In this document: piece after piece, positions 20,132-31,663 of the stretch | How the letters are laid out: each line of letters starts with the position of its first letter | Position numbering within the stretch: the stretch's first letter is position 1 | NCBI RefSeq assembly: GCF_003665095.1 | Contig: NZ_RCHV01000002.1 | Span: 2,414,001 to 2,478,000 of the forward strand | Reading direction: 5' to 3' | DNA from: Streptomyces sp. Z26 | GTDB taxonomy: Bacteria; Actinomycetota; Actinomycetes; Streptomycetales; Streptomycetaceae | DNA: 64,000 nt | Notes under the pieces: model-generated | What the model saw: the letters and a program-made list of their open reading frames with translations, nothing else | The model's database searches: none | What the model was told of the DNA's origin: nothing | Made by a program: the position numbers and the translations under genes

Positions 20132-22018
20132 TCAGCCGCCGAACCCGACGGCGAGCAGACGCTCCTTGGTGAAGGTGCCCGCCCGCTCCGTCACGTACTT
20201 CTCCGGCAGCAGCAGCTTGCCCTTCCCGTACACCACCTCGGTGTCCTGGCCGTACGTGTTCGGGCCCAGCTCCTGCTCCTCGTCCACCGAGTCGTTCGGC
20301 ATCTTGAGGTACGAGGTCTGCTTGCCCGCCTTCGGCTCGATGCCCACGATCTCGCCGCCGGAGTCGTACGTCGGCAGTCTGTACCCGACGACGGTCTCGC
20401 CGTCCATCTGGATGGGCATGATCGTGCGCTTCGCGCCCGCGTCCGACTTCCACTTCGTCCGGCCGCTGGCGAAGTCGAAGGCCATGACCTCGTTCGTCCG
20501 GCCGTACTCGGAGGAGCTGTCGCTGTGCTCCTTCGTCGAGAGGTACACCGCGTCCTTGCCGACCGTCATGCCGAAGCACGCCTCGACGCCCAGCCCGCAC
20601 GGGTTGTTGTAGCGGTCGCCGCCGAGCGAGATCTTCGCCGCCAGCTTGTTGTTCCGCACCGTCATGATGTCCGTCGGCGTCGACTCGCCCGCGCCGACCA
20701 CCAGGACCAGCGGCGACGTGGAGGGCACCCGCACGGTCTCGGTGCCCTTCGGCACCTCGAACTCCGAGATCGACTTGCCGGTCTTCGGGTTCAGCTCCTG
20801 GATCGTGAACGTCGGGTTGGAGAAGTCCCCGCAGCGGACGACGGCCATCAGCTTCGGGCCGCCCGCGTACCCCTCGTCCTTGCAGTCGCCGTTCGTCTTC
20901 GCCTGGAAGATCGGCTTGCCGCCGGTGATCTTGTACGCGACGGAGCCGCCGATCCAGGCCGAGGCGACGGTGCCCTGGCTGAGCGTCACGTTGTCGACGC
21001 TGATGGTGTCGGCGCCCGGCATCGTCTCCTGCCAGAGCTTCTTGCCGGTCTTCATGTCGATGACGACCATCTGGTTGCAGTCGGCCTTGCTCGACTTCGT
21101 CTCCTGCGTGACGATCGCCGTCTTGTCGTCGTCCGTCTGGTGCGGCGACGCCGCGCAGACCGAACCGGGCAGCGGGATCTCCCACGCCTGGGAACCGGAC
21201 GTGGCGTCCACCGCGACGACGCTCTCGACGGACGTCTTCACGAACAGCTTGTCCGTGACCCACGCGCCCGGCACGCTGACCTGGTCGTCGACCTTCGGGG
21301 CGGCCATCTTGGCGACGAGCTTGCCCTGGATGTTCGTACGCTCCTGGCCCGCGCCCCCCTCGGTGTCGGTGCCCTGCGAAGTCTCCTTCTTGTCGCCGTC
21401 GGCCTTGTCGTCACCGCCGTCGTCGTCCTTGCCCAGGAAGACCACGGCGCCGCCCGCGACGAGCAGGACGGCCACCACGGCCGCGATGATCACCGGAAGC
21501 TTCGACTTGCCGCCGCCGGAGCCCGCGGGACGCCCCGGACCGCCGGGCCCGCCGGGAGCCGTCGGGTACGCCCCCGGGTCCTGACCGTACGGCTGCTGCC
21601 CGTACTGCTGTTGGCCGTATGGCTGCTGCCCGTAAGCCTGCTGCCCCTGCGGGTAGCCGTAGTGCTGGCCGGGCTGCTGCTGCCCGTACCCGCCGGGGGG
21701 CGGCGGGGTCGGCGCCCCGAAGCCGCCGCTCGCGGGCGGCTGGCCCGGCTGCTGCGGGTAGCCGTAGCCGGGCGCCTGGCCGGGCTGCTGCGGATAGCCG
21801 TACCCCGGCGTCTGGCCCGGTGCCTGACCCGGTGGCTGGGGATAGCCGTAACCCGGCTGCTGCGCCGGGGGCTGCGGGTAGCCGTACGCGTCGTTGTGCC
21901 CGTCGCCGCCCTGGGGACCGGTGGCGGAGGAACCCCCGGAGGGGTCGGACGGCGGGTCCTGCGGCGCTCCGAAGCCGCCCGAGGGCGGCTGGCTGGGTGG
22001 TGGAGGCGGCTGAGACAT
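20132..22018 (-). CDS. Membrane-anchored PQQ-like beta-propeller protein with Tyr/Gln/Pro-rich N-terminus
   Basis: 628 residues. Residues 1-165 are Pro/Gln/Gly/Tyr-rich with at least four GYGYPQ-type repeats and YGQQ repeats, then a membrane segment (LPVIIAAVVAVLLVAGGAVVFLG), an Asp/Lys linker, and an extracellular domain of about 400 residues built of PQQ-like blades (VVAVDATSGSQAWEIPLP, VIDMKTGKKLWQETM, VMAFDFASGRTKW). Inside-facing low-complexity regions of this type are common in Streptomyces envelope sensors. A function beyond ligand or scaffold binding cannot be read. Confidence 0.85.
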   Translation of the reverse strand: MSQPPPPPSQPPSGGFGAPQDPPSDPSGGSSATGPQGGDGHNDAYGYPQPPAQQPGYGYPQPPGQAPGQTPGYGYPQQPGQAPGYGYPQQPGQPPASGGFGAPTPPPPGGYGQQQPGQHYGYPQGQQAYGQQPYGQQQYGQQPYGQDPGAYPTAPGGPGGPGRPAGSGGGKSKLPVIIAAVVAVLLVAGGAVVFLGKDDDGGDDKADGDKKETSQGTDTEGGAGQERTNIQGKLVAKMAAPKVDDQVSVPGAWVTDKLFVKTSVESVVAVDATSGSQAWEIPLPGSVCAASPHQTDDDKTAIVTQETKSSKADCNQMVVIDMKTGKKLWQETMPGADTISVDNVTLSQGTVASAWIGGSVAYKITGGKPIFQAKTNGDCKDEGYAGGPKLMAVVRCGDFSNPTFTIQELNPKTGKSISEFEVPKGTETVRVPSTSPLVLVVGAGESTPTDIMTVRNNKLAAKISLGGDRYNNPCGLGVEACFGMTVGKDAVYLSTKEHSDSSSEYGRTNEVMAFDFASGRTKWKSDAGAKRTIMPIQMDGETVVGYRLPTYDSGGEIVGIEPKAGKQTSYLKMPNDSVDEEQELGPNTYGQDTEVVYGKGKLLLPEKYVTERAGTFTKERLLAVGFGG

Positions 22019-22206
22019 GACGTTTCCTCGTGGCTAAGCAGGCCGACGCCCGGCACCCCAAACCCCCGTAGGGCCGAGCGAATCGGACATACTGGCCTGT
22101 CATGGCTGACTGATGAGCGGACATTCTTTGTATCACCGGACACCGACAGAACGGACTTCGGTTCCCGAGGGGCGGCCGACGCGTTACCAGAATGCAGCCG
22201 GAGGGC

Positions 22207-22225
22207 GCGGGCGCGACGCGCCCGC
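22207..22225. terminator. Hairpin downstream of the ABC-F gene
   Basis: GCGGGCG-CGACG-CGCCCGC (7-bp stem, 5-base loop), six bases after the end of the minus-strand ABC-F gene; likely its terminator. Confidence 0.55.
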
Positions 22226-22230
22226 AACCC

Positions 22231-24081
<1,851 letters not shown>

Positions 24082-24210
24082 CTCACTCCTGTTTCGCGGG
24101 ATCAGCCTTTCAGGGTACCGGCCGCCGGGAGCCGTCCCGCCCCGGCTGAGTAGCGGCTGAGTACGCGCGCGGATACCCGGTCGCGGGCGCCCCTCCGTAG
24201 GTTCGGCCGC

Positions 24211-24588
24211 ATGGAGAACGACACCACCGCCCACGGGCCCGCCGACCCCGCCCTCGACCTGCCCGCCGCAGCGGGCGAGCGGTCCGCCGCCGACCGGGCC
24301 GGGCTGGTGCTCCTCGCCCTGGTCGTCGTCCTCGCGGGCCTGGTCGTCGGCGTCTTCGGGCCGCTCGCCGCCATCGCCTGCGACTCCTGCCAGGACGGTG
24401 TACGCAGCCAGCTCCGCTTCGCGGACACACTGCTCGGCGTCGCGCGGTTCGGGGTGCCGGTCACGGTGGTGCTGACGGTCGTCGCGATGTTCACGGCCCG
24501 GCGGGGCGCCCGCGCCGGGGGCGTCGGGCTGGGCGTGCTGGGCCTCCTGCTGGTGCTGATGATGGCGCTCGGCGAGATCACGGGCTGA
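24211..24588 (+). CDS. Small conserved membrane protein
   Basis: 125 residues with three hydrophobic segments (about 30-54, 79-93, 100-121) and a CDSC motif just after the first, on the likely outer face, which could form a disulfide. It begins MENDTTAHGPADPALDL. Divergent from the ABC-F gene with a 129-base gap. No function is recognised. Confidence 0.75.
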   Translation: MENDTTAHGPADPALDLPAAAGERSAADRAGLVLLALVVVLAGLVVGVFGPLAAIACDSCQDGVRSQLRFADTLLGVARFGVPVTVVLTVVAMFTARRGARAGGVGLGVLGLLLVLMMALGEITG

Positions 24589-24641
24589 CCGTCCGCCCGC
24601 TCCGTACGGCCACCCGCGCGCGGAGGGTCGGAAACGTGGAA

Positions 24642-24669
24642 CGCCCTCCGCGCGCGCGGAGGGCGTTTT
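24642..24669. terminator. Intrinsic terminator with T-run
   Basis: CGCCCTCCG (24642-24650), CGCGCG loop, CGGAGGGCG (24657-24665) then TTTT: a classical intrinsic terminator between convergent genes. A second GGAGGGCGTTTT copy lies at about 24678-24690, and a 14-bp tandem repeat of GTACGGGGGTCGCT follows at about 24694-24721. Confidence 0.8.
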
Positions 24670-24759
24670 CGCGCGGAGGGAGGGCGTTTTCCTGTACGGG
24701 GGTCGCTGTACGGGGGTCGCTGTGTGCGCGTGATTCCGCGCGCGGGCAGGGTCCGGCCT

Positions 24760-25245
24760 TCAGCGTTCCTCGCGTACGTCCGCCAGCGTCCCGCCCGCGT
24801 GCGCGACCAGCGCCTTCGGGCCGATCGCGAACACCGTGTGCGGTGTCCCCGCCGCCGCCCACACCGTGTCGTGCGCCAGCAGCCCCCGGTCCGCGAGGAC
24901 CCGCAGCCGCGTGGTGTGCCCGAAGGGCGGCACGCCCCCGATCGCGTAACCGGTGGCGTCCCGTACGACGCGGGCGTCGGGCCGTTCGACCCGTTCGGCG
25001 CCCAACTCCGCGCGCACCCGGTCGACATCCACCCGGGAGGCGCCGTCCATCAGCACGAGGACGGGGACGCCGTCGGCGGCGAAGACGAGGGACTTGACGA
25101 TCTGGCTCAGCTCGCAGCCGACGGCCGCCGCGGCCTCGACCGCCGTACGGGTCGCCTCCGGGAAGCTCCGGACCTCGACGTCGTCGAGACCGAGGGCGGA
25201 CAGGGCGGCGGCGAACCGCGGGTGGGCGGCGGAGGCTGAGGTCAT
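24760..25245 (-). CDS. YbaK/EbsC-type aminoacyl-tRNA deacylase
   Basis: 161-residue single-domain editing protein of the YbaK/ProX family, which clears mischarged tRNA (classically Cys-tRNA-Pro) in trans. It has the family helix AAAAVGCELSQIVKSLVFAADG with the conserved Lys, then PVLVLMDGASRVD and the loop YAIGGVPPFGH. The length is standard. A stand-alone gene between convergent neighbours. Confidence 0.88.
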   Translation of the reverse strand: MTSASAAHPRFAAALSALGLDDVEVRSFPEATRTAVEAAAAVGCELSQIVKSLVFAADGVPVLVLMDGASRVDVDRVRAELGAERVERPDARVVRDATGYAIGGVPPFGHTTRLRVLADRGLLAHDTVWAAAGTPHTVFAIGPKALVAHAGGTLADVREER

Positions 25246-25346
25246 GCCGTCACGCTAGCCGCCGGAGCCGCCGCACGGCGAACCGGTTCCGGCGACCCCG
25301 ACCGATCCGCGCGCGGATCGGTCGTCCGCCCTGCGCGGTCGCTCGC

Positions 25347-27077
25347 TCAGCCCGCGTCGAGCACCTTGCGCACGACCGGTCCGGCGAAGTCGCCGCCGTG
25401 CCCGGAGGCCGGGACGACGGCCGCGACGGCCATGTCACCGCGGTACGCCGTGAACCACGCGTTCGGCTTCTTCTGCCCGCCGACCTCGGCCGAGCCCGTC
25501 TTCGCGCCGAAGTCGCCGCTGAGCCCGGACATCGCCTCGGCGGCGGTGCCGCCGGTGGCCGTCGTCTTCATCAGCGCCCGCAGCCCGCTCACCGTCTCGG
25601 GCTTCATCGAGCGCGGCGCCTTAGCCAGCGTGCGGTTGTCCAGGGAGGGCGACACGAGGTACGGCTGCTTGAACGTGCCGGACTTCACCGTGGCCGACAC
25701 CGACGCCATCGTCAGCGGGTTCATCCGCACGCTGCCCTGCCCGATCAGCGACGCCGCCATCTGCGCGTCGGACTGGACGGGCACCTGGCCGTCGAACGTG
25801 CTCGTACCGACCTGCCAGTTGAGCCCGATCCCGAAGACGTCGCGCGCCTCCTTGGTCAGCGAGTCGTCCTCCAGCTCCGGCGCCTGGCTGATGAACGCGG
25901 TGTTGCAGGAACGCGCGAAGCTCTGGCTGAACGTGCCGCCGCTGATCTCGAACTTGTCGTCGTTCTGGAACTTCCAGCCGCCGTACTCGAAGTACTTCGG
26001 GCACGGGTGCGCCTTGCCCGGCGACGCCAGCCCCTGGTCCATCAGCAGCGCGGCGGTGACGACCTTCATGGTGGAGCCCGGCGCGTACGAGCCCTGGAGC
26101 GCCGTGTTGAAGCCCTTGGCCGGGGAGTTGGCGACAGCGAGGATCTCGCCGGTGCTCGGCTTGACCGCGACGACCGACGCCTTCGTCTTGTCCGCGACGG
26201 CCGCCTCGGCGACCTTCTGCACGTCCAGGTCCAGCGTCGTCTTGAGGGTGCCGGGCGTGCCCTCGGAGAGGGTGCGCAGGGTGGTGCCGGTGTCCTTGCC
26301 CTTGGCGTCGACGATGCGGGTCTCGACGCCGGGGGTGCCGTCGGTCTTGGCGCCGTAGCGCTTGCGCAGGTCGTCGAGGATTCCGGCGAGCGCCGGGTGG
26401 TCGGCCTTGGAGACCTCGGTGCCGTTCCGGTCGACGGCCTTGATCGGCGGGGTGCCCGCCTCGCCGGTCTTCACCGACTGGCCGTCCTTCAGCCCGGGGT
26501 GGAGCACGGTCGGCGCCCAGTCGACGACGACGTCACCGGTCTTCACGTCCCGTACGACACGCAGCGCGGAGTCGTACGACAGGGCGGAACGCTGCTCGCC
26601 GTACGCGAGTTGGGCGGTCACCTTGAACGGGACCTCGGACCTGCCGTCGTCCTCGGCCTCGTCCCCGGCGTCCTTCGAACCCTTCGCGTCCTTGGAGTCC
26701 TTGGCGGCGGTCGCCTTCGTCGGCGTACGCGGGGTGCCCGGGGTGAGGGCGACCTTGGACACCTTGGCGTCCTTGCGGAGGGCGGTCAACGCGGTGCGCG
26801 CGGCGGCCTTGTCGTCGGTGAGCGCGGCGGCCTCGCCCGCGTCGCCGGAGGCCCAGGCGTCGAGGAAGTCCTTCGCGGTCTTCTCGATCTCCTCGTCGGA
26901 CGGCGGCCCGGTCTCGACGTCCCCGGAGTTCTTCCCGTCCGAGGCGGCCGAGACGCTGCCCTTGTCGGCGCCGTCGTCCTCGCCGCCCCCGACGAGCGCG
27001 TACACACCGAAACCGGTGGCTCCGACGACGACGGCGGCGACACCGCCGAGCACCGCCATCCGCTGGCTGTCACGCAT
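25347..27077 (-). CDS. Class B penicillin-binding protein
   Basis: 576 residues: N-terminal membrane anchor (MAVLGGVAAVVVGATGFGVYALVGG), an NTF2-like (MecA-type) domain about 55-190, a dimerisation domain, then the transpeptidase with SxxK STMK (about Ser333), SxN RSCN (about 390) and KTGS (about 525). It cross-links peptidoglycan outside the membrane. No transglycosylase domain is present. The region upstream holds a large nested palindrome. ATG 27077 was chosen; ATG 27059 is a second option without a better RBS. Confidence 0.93.
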   Translation of the reverse strand: MRDSQRMAVLGGVAAVVVGATGFGVYALVGGGEDDGADKGSVSAASDGKNSGDVETGPPSDEEIEKTAKDFLDAWASGDAGEAAALTDDKAAARTALTALRKDAKVSKVALTPGTPRTPTKATAAKDSKDAKGSKDAGDEAEDDGRSEVPFKVTAQLAYGEQRSALSYDSALRVVRDVKTGDVVVDWAPTVLHPGLKDGQSVKTGEAGTPPIKAVDRNGTEVSKADHPALAGILDDLRKRYGAKTDGTPGVETRIVDAKGKDTGTTLRTLSEGTPGTLKTTLDLDVQKVAEAAVADKTKASVVAVKPSTGEILAVANSPAKGFNTALQGSYAPGSTMKVVTAALLMDQGLASPGKAHPCPKYFEYGGWKFQNDDKFEISGGTFSQSFARSCNTAFISQAPELEDDSLTKEARDVFGIGLNWQVGTSTFDGQVPVQSDAQMAASLIGQGSVRMNPLTMASVSATVKSGTFKQPYLVSPSLDNRTLAKAPRSMKPETVSGLRALMKTTATGGTAAEAMSGLSGDFGAKTGSAEVGGQKKPNAWFTAYRGDMAVAAVVPASGHGGDFAGPVVRKVLDAG

Positions 27078-27161
27078 CCGAGTTCTGAACCTCCGCCCCG
27101 CCTCCGCCCGCCTGGCCGAGGGTCTTGACGCACCATAGAGTACAGAGGTGAAGGCAGTGCC

Positions 27162-27199
27162 TCGAAACCACCCTTTCGAGACTCGAAAGGGAGTTTCGA
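27162..27199. promoter_or_regulatory. Nested palindrome upstream of the PBP gene
   Basis: TCGAAAC-CA-CCCTTTCGAG-A-CTCGAAAGGG-A-GTTTCGA: an inner perfect 21-bp palindrome within a second pair of 7-base arms. It lies 65 bases after the end of the pmt gene and 85 bases before the PBP start (both minus strand), just upstream of a TACTCT promoter-like element. It could be an operator for the PBP or the pmt terminator. Confidence 0.6.
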
Positions 27200-27263
27200 C
27201 AACTCAATTCACGTCTTCCACCAGGCGGTTGGCATCGCCCGGCGCGAGCGCGTGTGGCCGGAA

Positions 27264-29024
27264 TCAGATCCAGGTGTCGAGCCACATCCGTTGCTGCCAG
27301 TCGTCGAGCGGGAGGCTCTGGCCCGTGTAGATCGGCCAGAAGTAGACGAAGTTCCAGGCGATGAGCAGGATCAGCACGCCCGAGGCGACGATCCCGACGA
27401 GTCTTCTGCGTTCGGTCACACCCGGCGGTCCGGCGAGCGCGCCGACCATCATCGTCACCGCGAGGCAGAGGAACGGCAGGAACACCACCGCGTAGAAGTA
27501 GAAGATCGTCCGCTCCGGGTAGAGGAACCACGGCAGGTATCCGGCCGCGACACCGCAGAGGATCGCGCCCGCGCGCCAGTCGCGGCGGAACAGCCAGCGG
27601 TAGACGGCGTACAGCAGCGCGAAGCAGGCGGCCCACCACAGCAGCGGCGTGCCGAGGGCGAGCACCTCGCGGGCGCAGCCGTCGGCGGCGGTGCAGCCGC
27701 GTTCGCCCGCGTCGGAGGACTCGTAGAAGTACGAGACGGGGCGGCCGAGCACGAGCCAGCTCCAGGGGCTGGACTCGTAGTTGTGCCCGGAGGTGAGTCC
27801 GACGTGGAAGTCGTACACCTCCGCCTCGTAGTGCCACAGGCTGCGCAGCGGCCCCGGCAGCCAGCCCCAGGCACCGGCCTGGCCGTCGGTCTCGGCCCAG
27901 TCGCGGAAGTAGCCGCCGCCGGTGGCGAACCAACCGGTCCAGGTGGCGACGTACGTGACGAGGGCGACCGGCACCAGCGACGTGAACGCGGGCAGCGCGT
28001 CCCGGTGGAGCGCCGCCAGGAACGGGCGTCCGGCACCGGCCGTACGCCGCGCGCCCATGTCCCAGAGGACGGTGAGGAGGCCGAACGCGGCGAGGATGTA
28101 GAGCCCGTTCCACTTCGTGGCGCAGGCCAGGCCGAGGCAGACCCCGGCGGCGATCCGCCAGGGGCGCCAGCCGAGGCCGAGGCGTTCGGCCACGCCGTGG
28201 TCGGGGCGTACGTCCCCGGGGGCGCGCGGCCCGTCCGGCGCCGCGTCGCGTGCCGCGCCCTGCCGCAGCGCCCCGGCCAGCCGCGCACGCGCCTTGTCCC
28301 GGTCGACGAGGAGGCAGCCGAAGGCCGCCAGCACCCAGAACATCAGCACCAGGTCGAGCAGCGCGACGCGGCTCATCACGAAGTGCAGCCCGTCGACCGC
28401 CATCAGCGCACCCGCGAGACACCCCAGGACGGTGGAGCGGAACAACCGGCGCCCGATACGGCACAGCAGGAAGACCGACACCGTGCCGAGCACGGCGGTC
28501 ATGAAGCGCCAGCCGAACGGTTCGAGGCCGAAGATCCACTCGCCGAGACCGATGACCCACTTCCCGGCGGGCGGGTGCACCACGTACGAGGGGTCCTCGG
28601 ACAGCGGGATCCGCTGCGGGTCGGCGAGGATCAGCTTGTCGGCGTTGTCCGGCCAGTGCCCCTCGTAGCCGTACCGGTAGAGCGACCAGGCGTCCTTGGC
28701 GTAGTACGTCTCGTCGAATATCAGCCGGTGCGGCGACCCCAGGTGCCAGAACCGCAGCCCGCCCGCGACCAGCGCGACCAGCGCGGGCCCGACCCACGCG
28801 GCCCAGCGCGCGAACCGCGCGGCGGCGTACGGGGAGAAGCCGAACAGCGCGGCGAGGCGCGGGGACGGCGCCGCGTACGGGGGGTCCAGCCGTTCCGTCA
28901 CGCCGGGGCGCGGCGCGGCCACGTAGCCGTACCGGCGCAGCCGCAGCTGCCAGGAGGGCGCGTCGTGCGCGCCGGTGCGTCCGCGTTCGACGTCCGGGGC
29001 CGTGTCACTGGTCGTCACGGGCAC
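27264..29024 (-). CDS. pmt: Protein O-mannosyltransferase (PMT family)
   Basis: About 586 residues with at least ten membrane segments. It transfers mannose from polyprenyl-phosphate mannose to secreted proteins. GT39 features include the first external loop acidic motif LIFDETYYAKDAWSLYRYG, VHPPAGKWVIGLGEW and the hydrophobic helices that follow, ending in RMWLDTWI. An N-terminal tail of about 60 residues is Pro/Arg-rich. The start is GTG 29024 or GTG 29018; neither has a clear RBS. Divergent from rsmI. Confidence 0.92.
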   Translation of the reverse strand: MPVTTSDTAPDVERGRTGAHDAPSWQLRLRRYGYVAAPRPGVTERLDPPYAAPSPRLAALFGFSPYAAARFARWAAWVGPALVALVAGGLRFWHLGSPHRLIFDETYYAKDAWSLYRYGYEGHWPDNADKLILADPQRIPLSEDPSYVVHPPAGKWVIGLGEWIFGLEPFGWRFMTAVLGTVSVFLLCRIGRRLFRSTVLGCLAGALMAVDGLHFVMSRVALLDLVLMFWVLAAFGCLLVDRDKARARLAGALRQGAARDAAPDGPRAPGDVRPDHGVAERLGLGWRPWRIAAGVCLGLACATKWNGLYILAAFGLLTVLWDMGARRTAGAGRPFLAALHRDALPAFTSLVPVALVTYVATWTGWFATGGGYFRDWAETDGQAGAWGWLPGPLRSLWHYEAEVYDFHVGLTSGHNYESSPWSWLVLGRPVSYFYESSDAGERGCTAADGCAREVLALGTPLLWWAACFALLYAVYRWLFRRDWRAGAILCGVAAGYLPWFLYPERTIFYFYAVVFLPFLCLAVTMMVGALAGPPGVTERRRLVGIVASGVLILLIAWNFVYFWPIYTGQSLPLDDWQQRMWLDTWI

Positions 29025-29076
29025 ATCGTAGGGAACCGCGGCGGGTGCGCGCGGTGGCCGCTGCGAGGATGTCCCG

Positions 29077-29979
29077 GTGGATTCCGGAACGCTCGTACTC
29101 GCAGGCACCCCCATCGGCGACCCCGACGACGCGCCCCCGCGCCTCGCGGCCGAACTCGGCGGAGCGGACGTCGTGGCCGCCGAGGACACCCGTCGGCTGC
29201 GTCGGCTGACCCAGGCGCTGGGGGTACGCACGGCGGGGCGCGTCGTGTCGTACTTCGAGGGGAACGAGGCCGCCCGTACGCCGGAACTCGTCGAGGCCCT
29301 GCTGCGCGGCGAGCGGGTGCTGCTGGTCACGGACGCGGGGATGCCGTCCGTGTCGGACCCGGGCTACCGGCTGGTGGCCGCCGCCGTGGAGCACGGCGTA
29401 CGCGTGACGGCGGTGCCGGGGCCGTCGGCGGTGCTGACGGCGCTGGCGCTGTCGGGGCTGCCCGTGGACCGCTTCTGCTTCGAGGGCTTCCTGCCGCGCA
29501 AGCGCGGTGAGCGCCTGTCCCGGCTGCGGGAGTCGGCGGACGAACGGCGCACGCTCGTCTACTTCGAGTCGCCGCACCGGGTCGCGGACGCCCTCGCGGC
29601 CATGGCGGAGGTCTTCGGCGCGGAGCGGCGCGCGGCGGTGTGCCGGGAGCTGACGAAGACGTACGAGGAGGTGCGGCGCGCCCCGCTGGGCGAGCTGGCG
29701 GAGTGGGCGGCGGAGGGCGTACGGGGCGAGATCACCGTCGTGGTGGCGGGGGCGCCCGAGCCCGGGCCGTACGGCGCGGAGGACGGCGGCCCGGCGGAGC
29801 TGGCCCGCCGGGTCGCGGTACGGGAGGAGGCGGGCGAGCGGCGCAAGGACGCGATCGCGGCGGTGGCGCGGGAGGCGGGCGTACCGAAACGCGACGTCTT
29901 CGACGCGGTGGTCGCGGCGAAACGGGAACTCCCGGGAAACGAGGGGAACGGGAGCGGCGGGAGCGGTGACGGGAACTGA
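29077..29979 (+). CDS. rsmI: 16S rRNA (cytidine-1402-2'-O)-methyltransferase
   Basis: 300-residue tetrapyrrole-methylase-fold enzyme that 2'-O-methylates C1402 of 16S rRNA. Typical motifs are [16 protein letters not shown] at the N-terminus, [49 protein letters not shown] and [10 protein letters not shown]. The GTG start follows GAGGA. A Gly/Asn-rich tail ends the protein. Divergent from pmt. Confidence 0.96.
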   Translation: MDSGTLVLAGTPIGDPDDAPPRLAAELGGADVVAAEDTRRLRRLTQALGVRTAGRVVSYFEGNEAARTPELVEALLRGERVLLVTDAGMPSVSDPGYRLVAAAVEHGVRVTAVPGPSAVLTALALSGLPVDRFCFEGFLPRKRGERLSRLRESADERRTLVYFESPHRVADALAAMAEVFGAERRAAVCRELTKTYEEVRRAPLGELAEWAAEGVRGEITVVVAGAPEPGPYGAEDGGPAELARRVAVREEAGERRKDAIAAVAREAGVPKRDVFDAVVAAKRELPGNEGNGSGGSGDGN

Positions 29980-30214
29980 GAGGGACGTGGGAGGGGCGTG
30001 AGAGGAACGGCGGGGAGTGCGGAAAGCGCGGGAACGGCGCCGACAGGTCAAGCCGGGGGCAAAAGGCTTAGGGTGAAGGTAAAGCCAGAGCCGCAGAGCG
30101 GGCCGCGTTTCCCATAGCCGGATCAAATCTGCCCCAATTGCGCGGGAGAAAGCTGCGTTTCCTCCGGCGGAGGAGTCCACTGGGTGTGGGTCAACCGCTC
30201 GGAAAGGAGCTGGG

Positions 30215-30508
30215 ATGGCAGACAGCAGCGGCATCGGCGGGGGTACGGCGGGTGCGACCGGTGGGACGGGAACGGTCCACGAGGAGTACAGCTTCGCCTG
30301 CATGAAGTGCGGCCACGGGTGGGAGCAGACGTACGACATACAGCACCATCTGCCGCCGGACGGAACGCCGTTCGTGACCTACTGGACCGAAGGCCACCGC
30401 GTTCCCTCGCCGCTCACGAATCCCACGTGCGTCAACTGCGACGGGCACCTGCTGCGCATCATGCGGTCGGGGCGCGTGGCGTTGGCCGAAAGGGCCATGC
30501 ACACGTGA
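30215..30508 (+). CDS. Small zinc-ribbon protein
   Basis: 97 residues. After a Gly/Thr-rich N-terminus come two Cys pairs, CMKCGHGW (about 30-37) and CVNCDGH (about 73-79), the spacing of a zinc ribbon. RBS AAAGGAG is six bases before ATG. Such proteins are common in streptomycetes; a role in nucleic-acid or protein binding is only inferred. Confidence 0.82.
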   Translation: MADSSGIGGGTAGATGGTGTVHEEYSFACMKCGHGWEQTYDIQHHLPPDGTPFVTYWTEGHRVPSPLTNPTCVNCDGHLLRIMRSGRVALAERAMHT

Positions 30509-30820
30509 CCGTGCGCCCGGCCCCGTACGTGTGCCGCGGCGCGCGGCACGTGCGGCGCGGTGCGGAGACAGGCGGTACGGAAACACGCGGTGGGCGCACC
30601 CGGTGACCATGTGTGCGGCGGGGCGGCGGGAAAGCGGGCACGGGCGCGCACACGGCGTACGGGCGCGTTCACCGCGGGGCGTATTTCACCGAAGGTGAGT
30701 TTCCTGGAACGGCTCCAGAACGCCTCGGGATGTCCCGGCGACTTCTCCGGGCACTTCCCCAGGAGTTCTCACCCGGGGTCCGGTGAGGGGCGCCGGGCGG
30801 CGCCGAATTACCATCGCGGC
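30509..30820 (+). other. Intergenic leader region upstream of tatD
   Basis: This 312-base region has no credible gene. Its right half holds a branched inverted repeat (30694-30773): GGTGAG-TT-TCCTGG pairs with CCAGGA-GTT-CTCACC, enclosing a smaller CGGGA-TG-TCCCG hairpin. If transcribed it would form a structured leader ending 47 bases before the tatD start. Confidence 0.5.
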
Positions 30821-31663
30821 ATGCCGAATTCCCCGCGGGCCGCCGCACAACCGCCCCCGTCGCCCGAACCGCTCCGGGTGCCGGTCGCCGACTCGCACAC
30901 GCACCTCGACATGCAGGACACGACCGTCGAGGAGGCCGTGGCGCGGGCGGCGTCCGTCGGCGTGGACACGCTCGTCCAGGTCGGCTGCGACCTGGAGCGT
31001 TCACGGTGGGCCGCCGAGACGGCCGCCGCGCACGCGTCCGTGCACGCCGCGGTCGCGCTGCATCCCAACGAGGCGCCGCGGTTGGAGGCGGAGGGCGGTC
31101 CGGGCGCGCTGGACGCCGCGCTCGACGGGATCGCGGAGCTGGCCGCGCTGCCGCAGGTCCTCGCCGTGGGCGAGACGGGCCTCGACCACTTCCGTACGGG
31201 GGACGAGGGGCGGGCCGCGCAGCAGCGGTCGTTCCGCGCGCACATCGAGTTGGCGAAGCGCCTCGGGAAGGCGCTCGTGATCCACGACCGGGACGCGCAC
31301 GCGGACGTGCTGCGGGTCCTCGCGGAGGAGGGCGCGCCGGAACGCACGGTGTTCCACTGCTACTCCGGGGACGCGGAGATGGCCGAAGTGTGCGCGTCGC
31401 ACGGCTGGTTCATGTCCTTCGCGGGGAACGTGACGTTCAAGAACGCGCAGCCGCTGCGGGACGCGCTGGCGGTCGCCCCGCCCGAACTCGTCCTGGTGGA
31501 GACGGACGCGCCCTTCCTGACGCCGTCGCCGTACCGGGGACGTCCCAACGCGCCGTACCTCGTGCCCGTCACCCTGCGGGCCATGGCGGAGGTCAAGGGC
31601 ATGACGGAGGACGCGCTCGCGGAGCACGTGGCGGCCAACACGGCGCGGGCGTTCGGCTACTGA
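30821..31663 (+). CDS. tatD: TatD family metal-dependent deoxyribonuclease
   Basis: 280-residue TIM-barrel metallohydrolase. Metal ligands: DSHTHLDM near residue 26, a Glu in AVGETGLDHF, and the later His in IHDRDAHAD; the family motif VFHCYSGDAEMA and VETDAPFLTP follow. TatD enzymes are 3'-5' exonucleases. The frame is open from 30560, but ATG 30821 matches the family start. Its place before the rpf-like gene, ksgA and ispE is the usual actinobacterial order. Confidence 0.95.
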   Translation: MPNSPRAAAQPPPSPEPLRVPVADSHTHLDMQDTTVEEAVARAASVGVDTLVQVGCDLERSRWAAETAAAHASVHAAVALHPNEAPRLEAEGGPGALDAALDGIAELAALPQVLAVGETGLDHFRTGDEGRAAQQRSFRAHIELAKRLGKALVIHDRDAHADVLRVLAEEGAPERTVFHCYSGDAEMAEVCASHGWFMSFAGNVTFKNAQPLRDALAVAPPELVLVETDAPFLTPSPYRGRPNAPYLVPVTLRAMAEVKGMTEDALAEHVAANTARAFGY

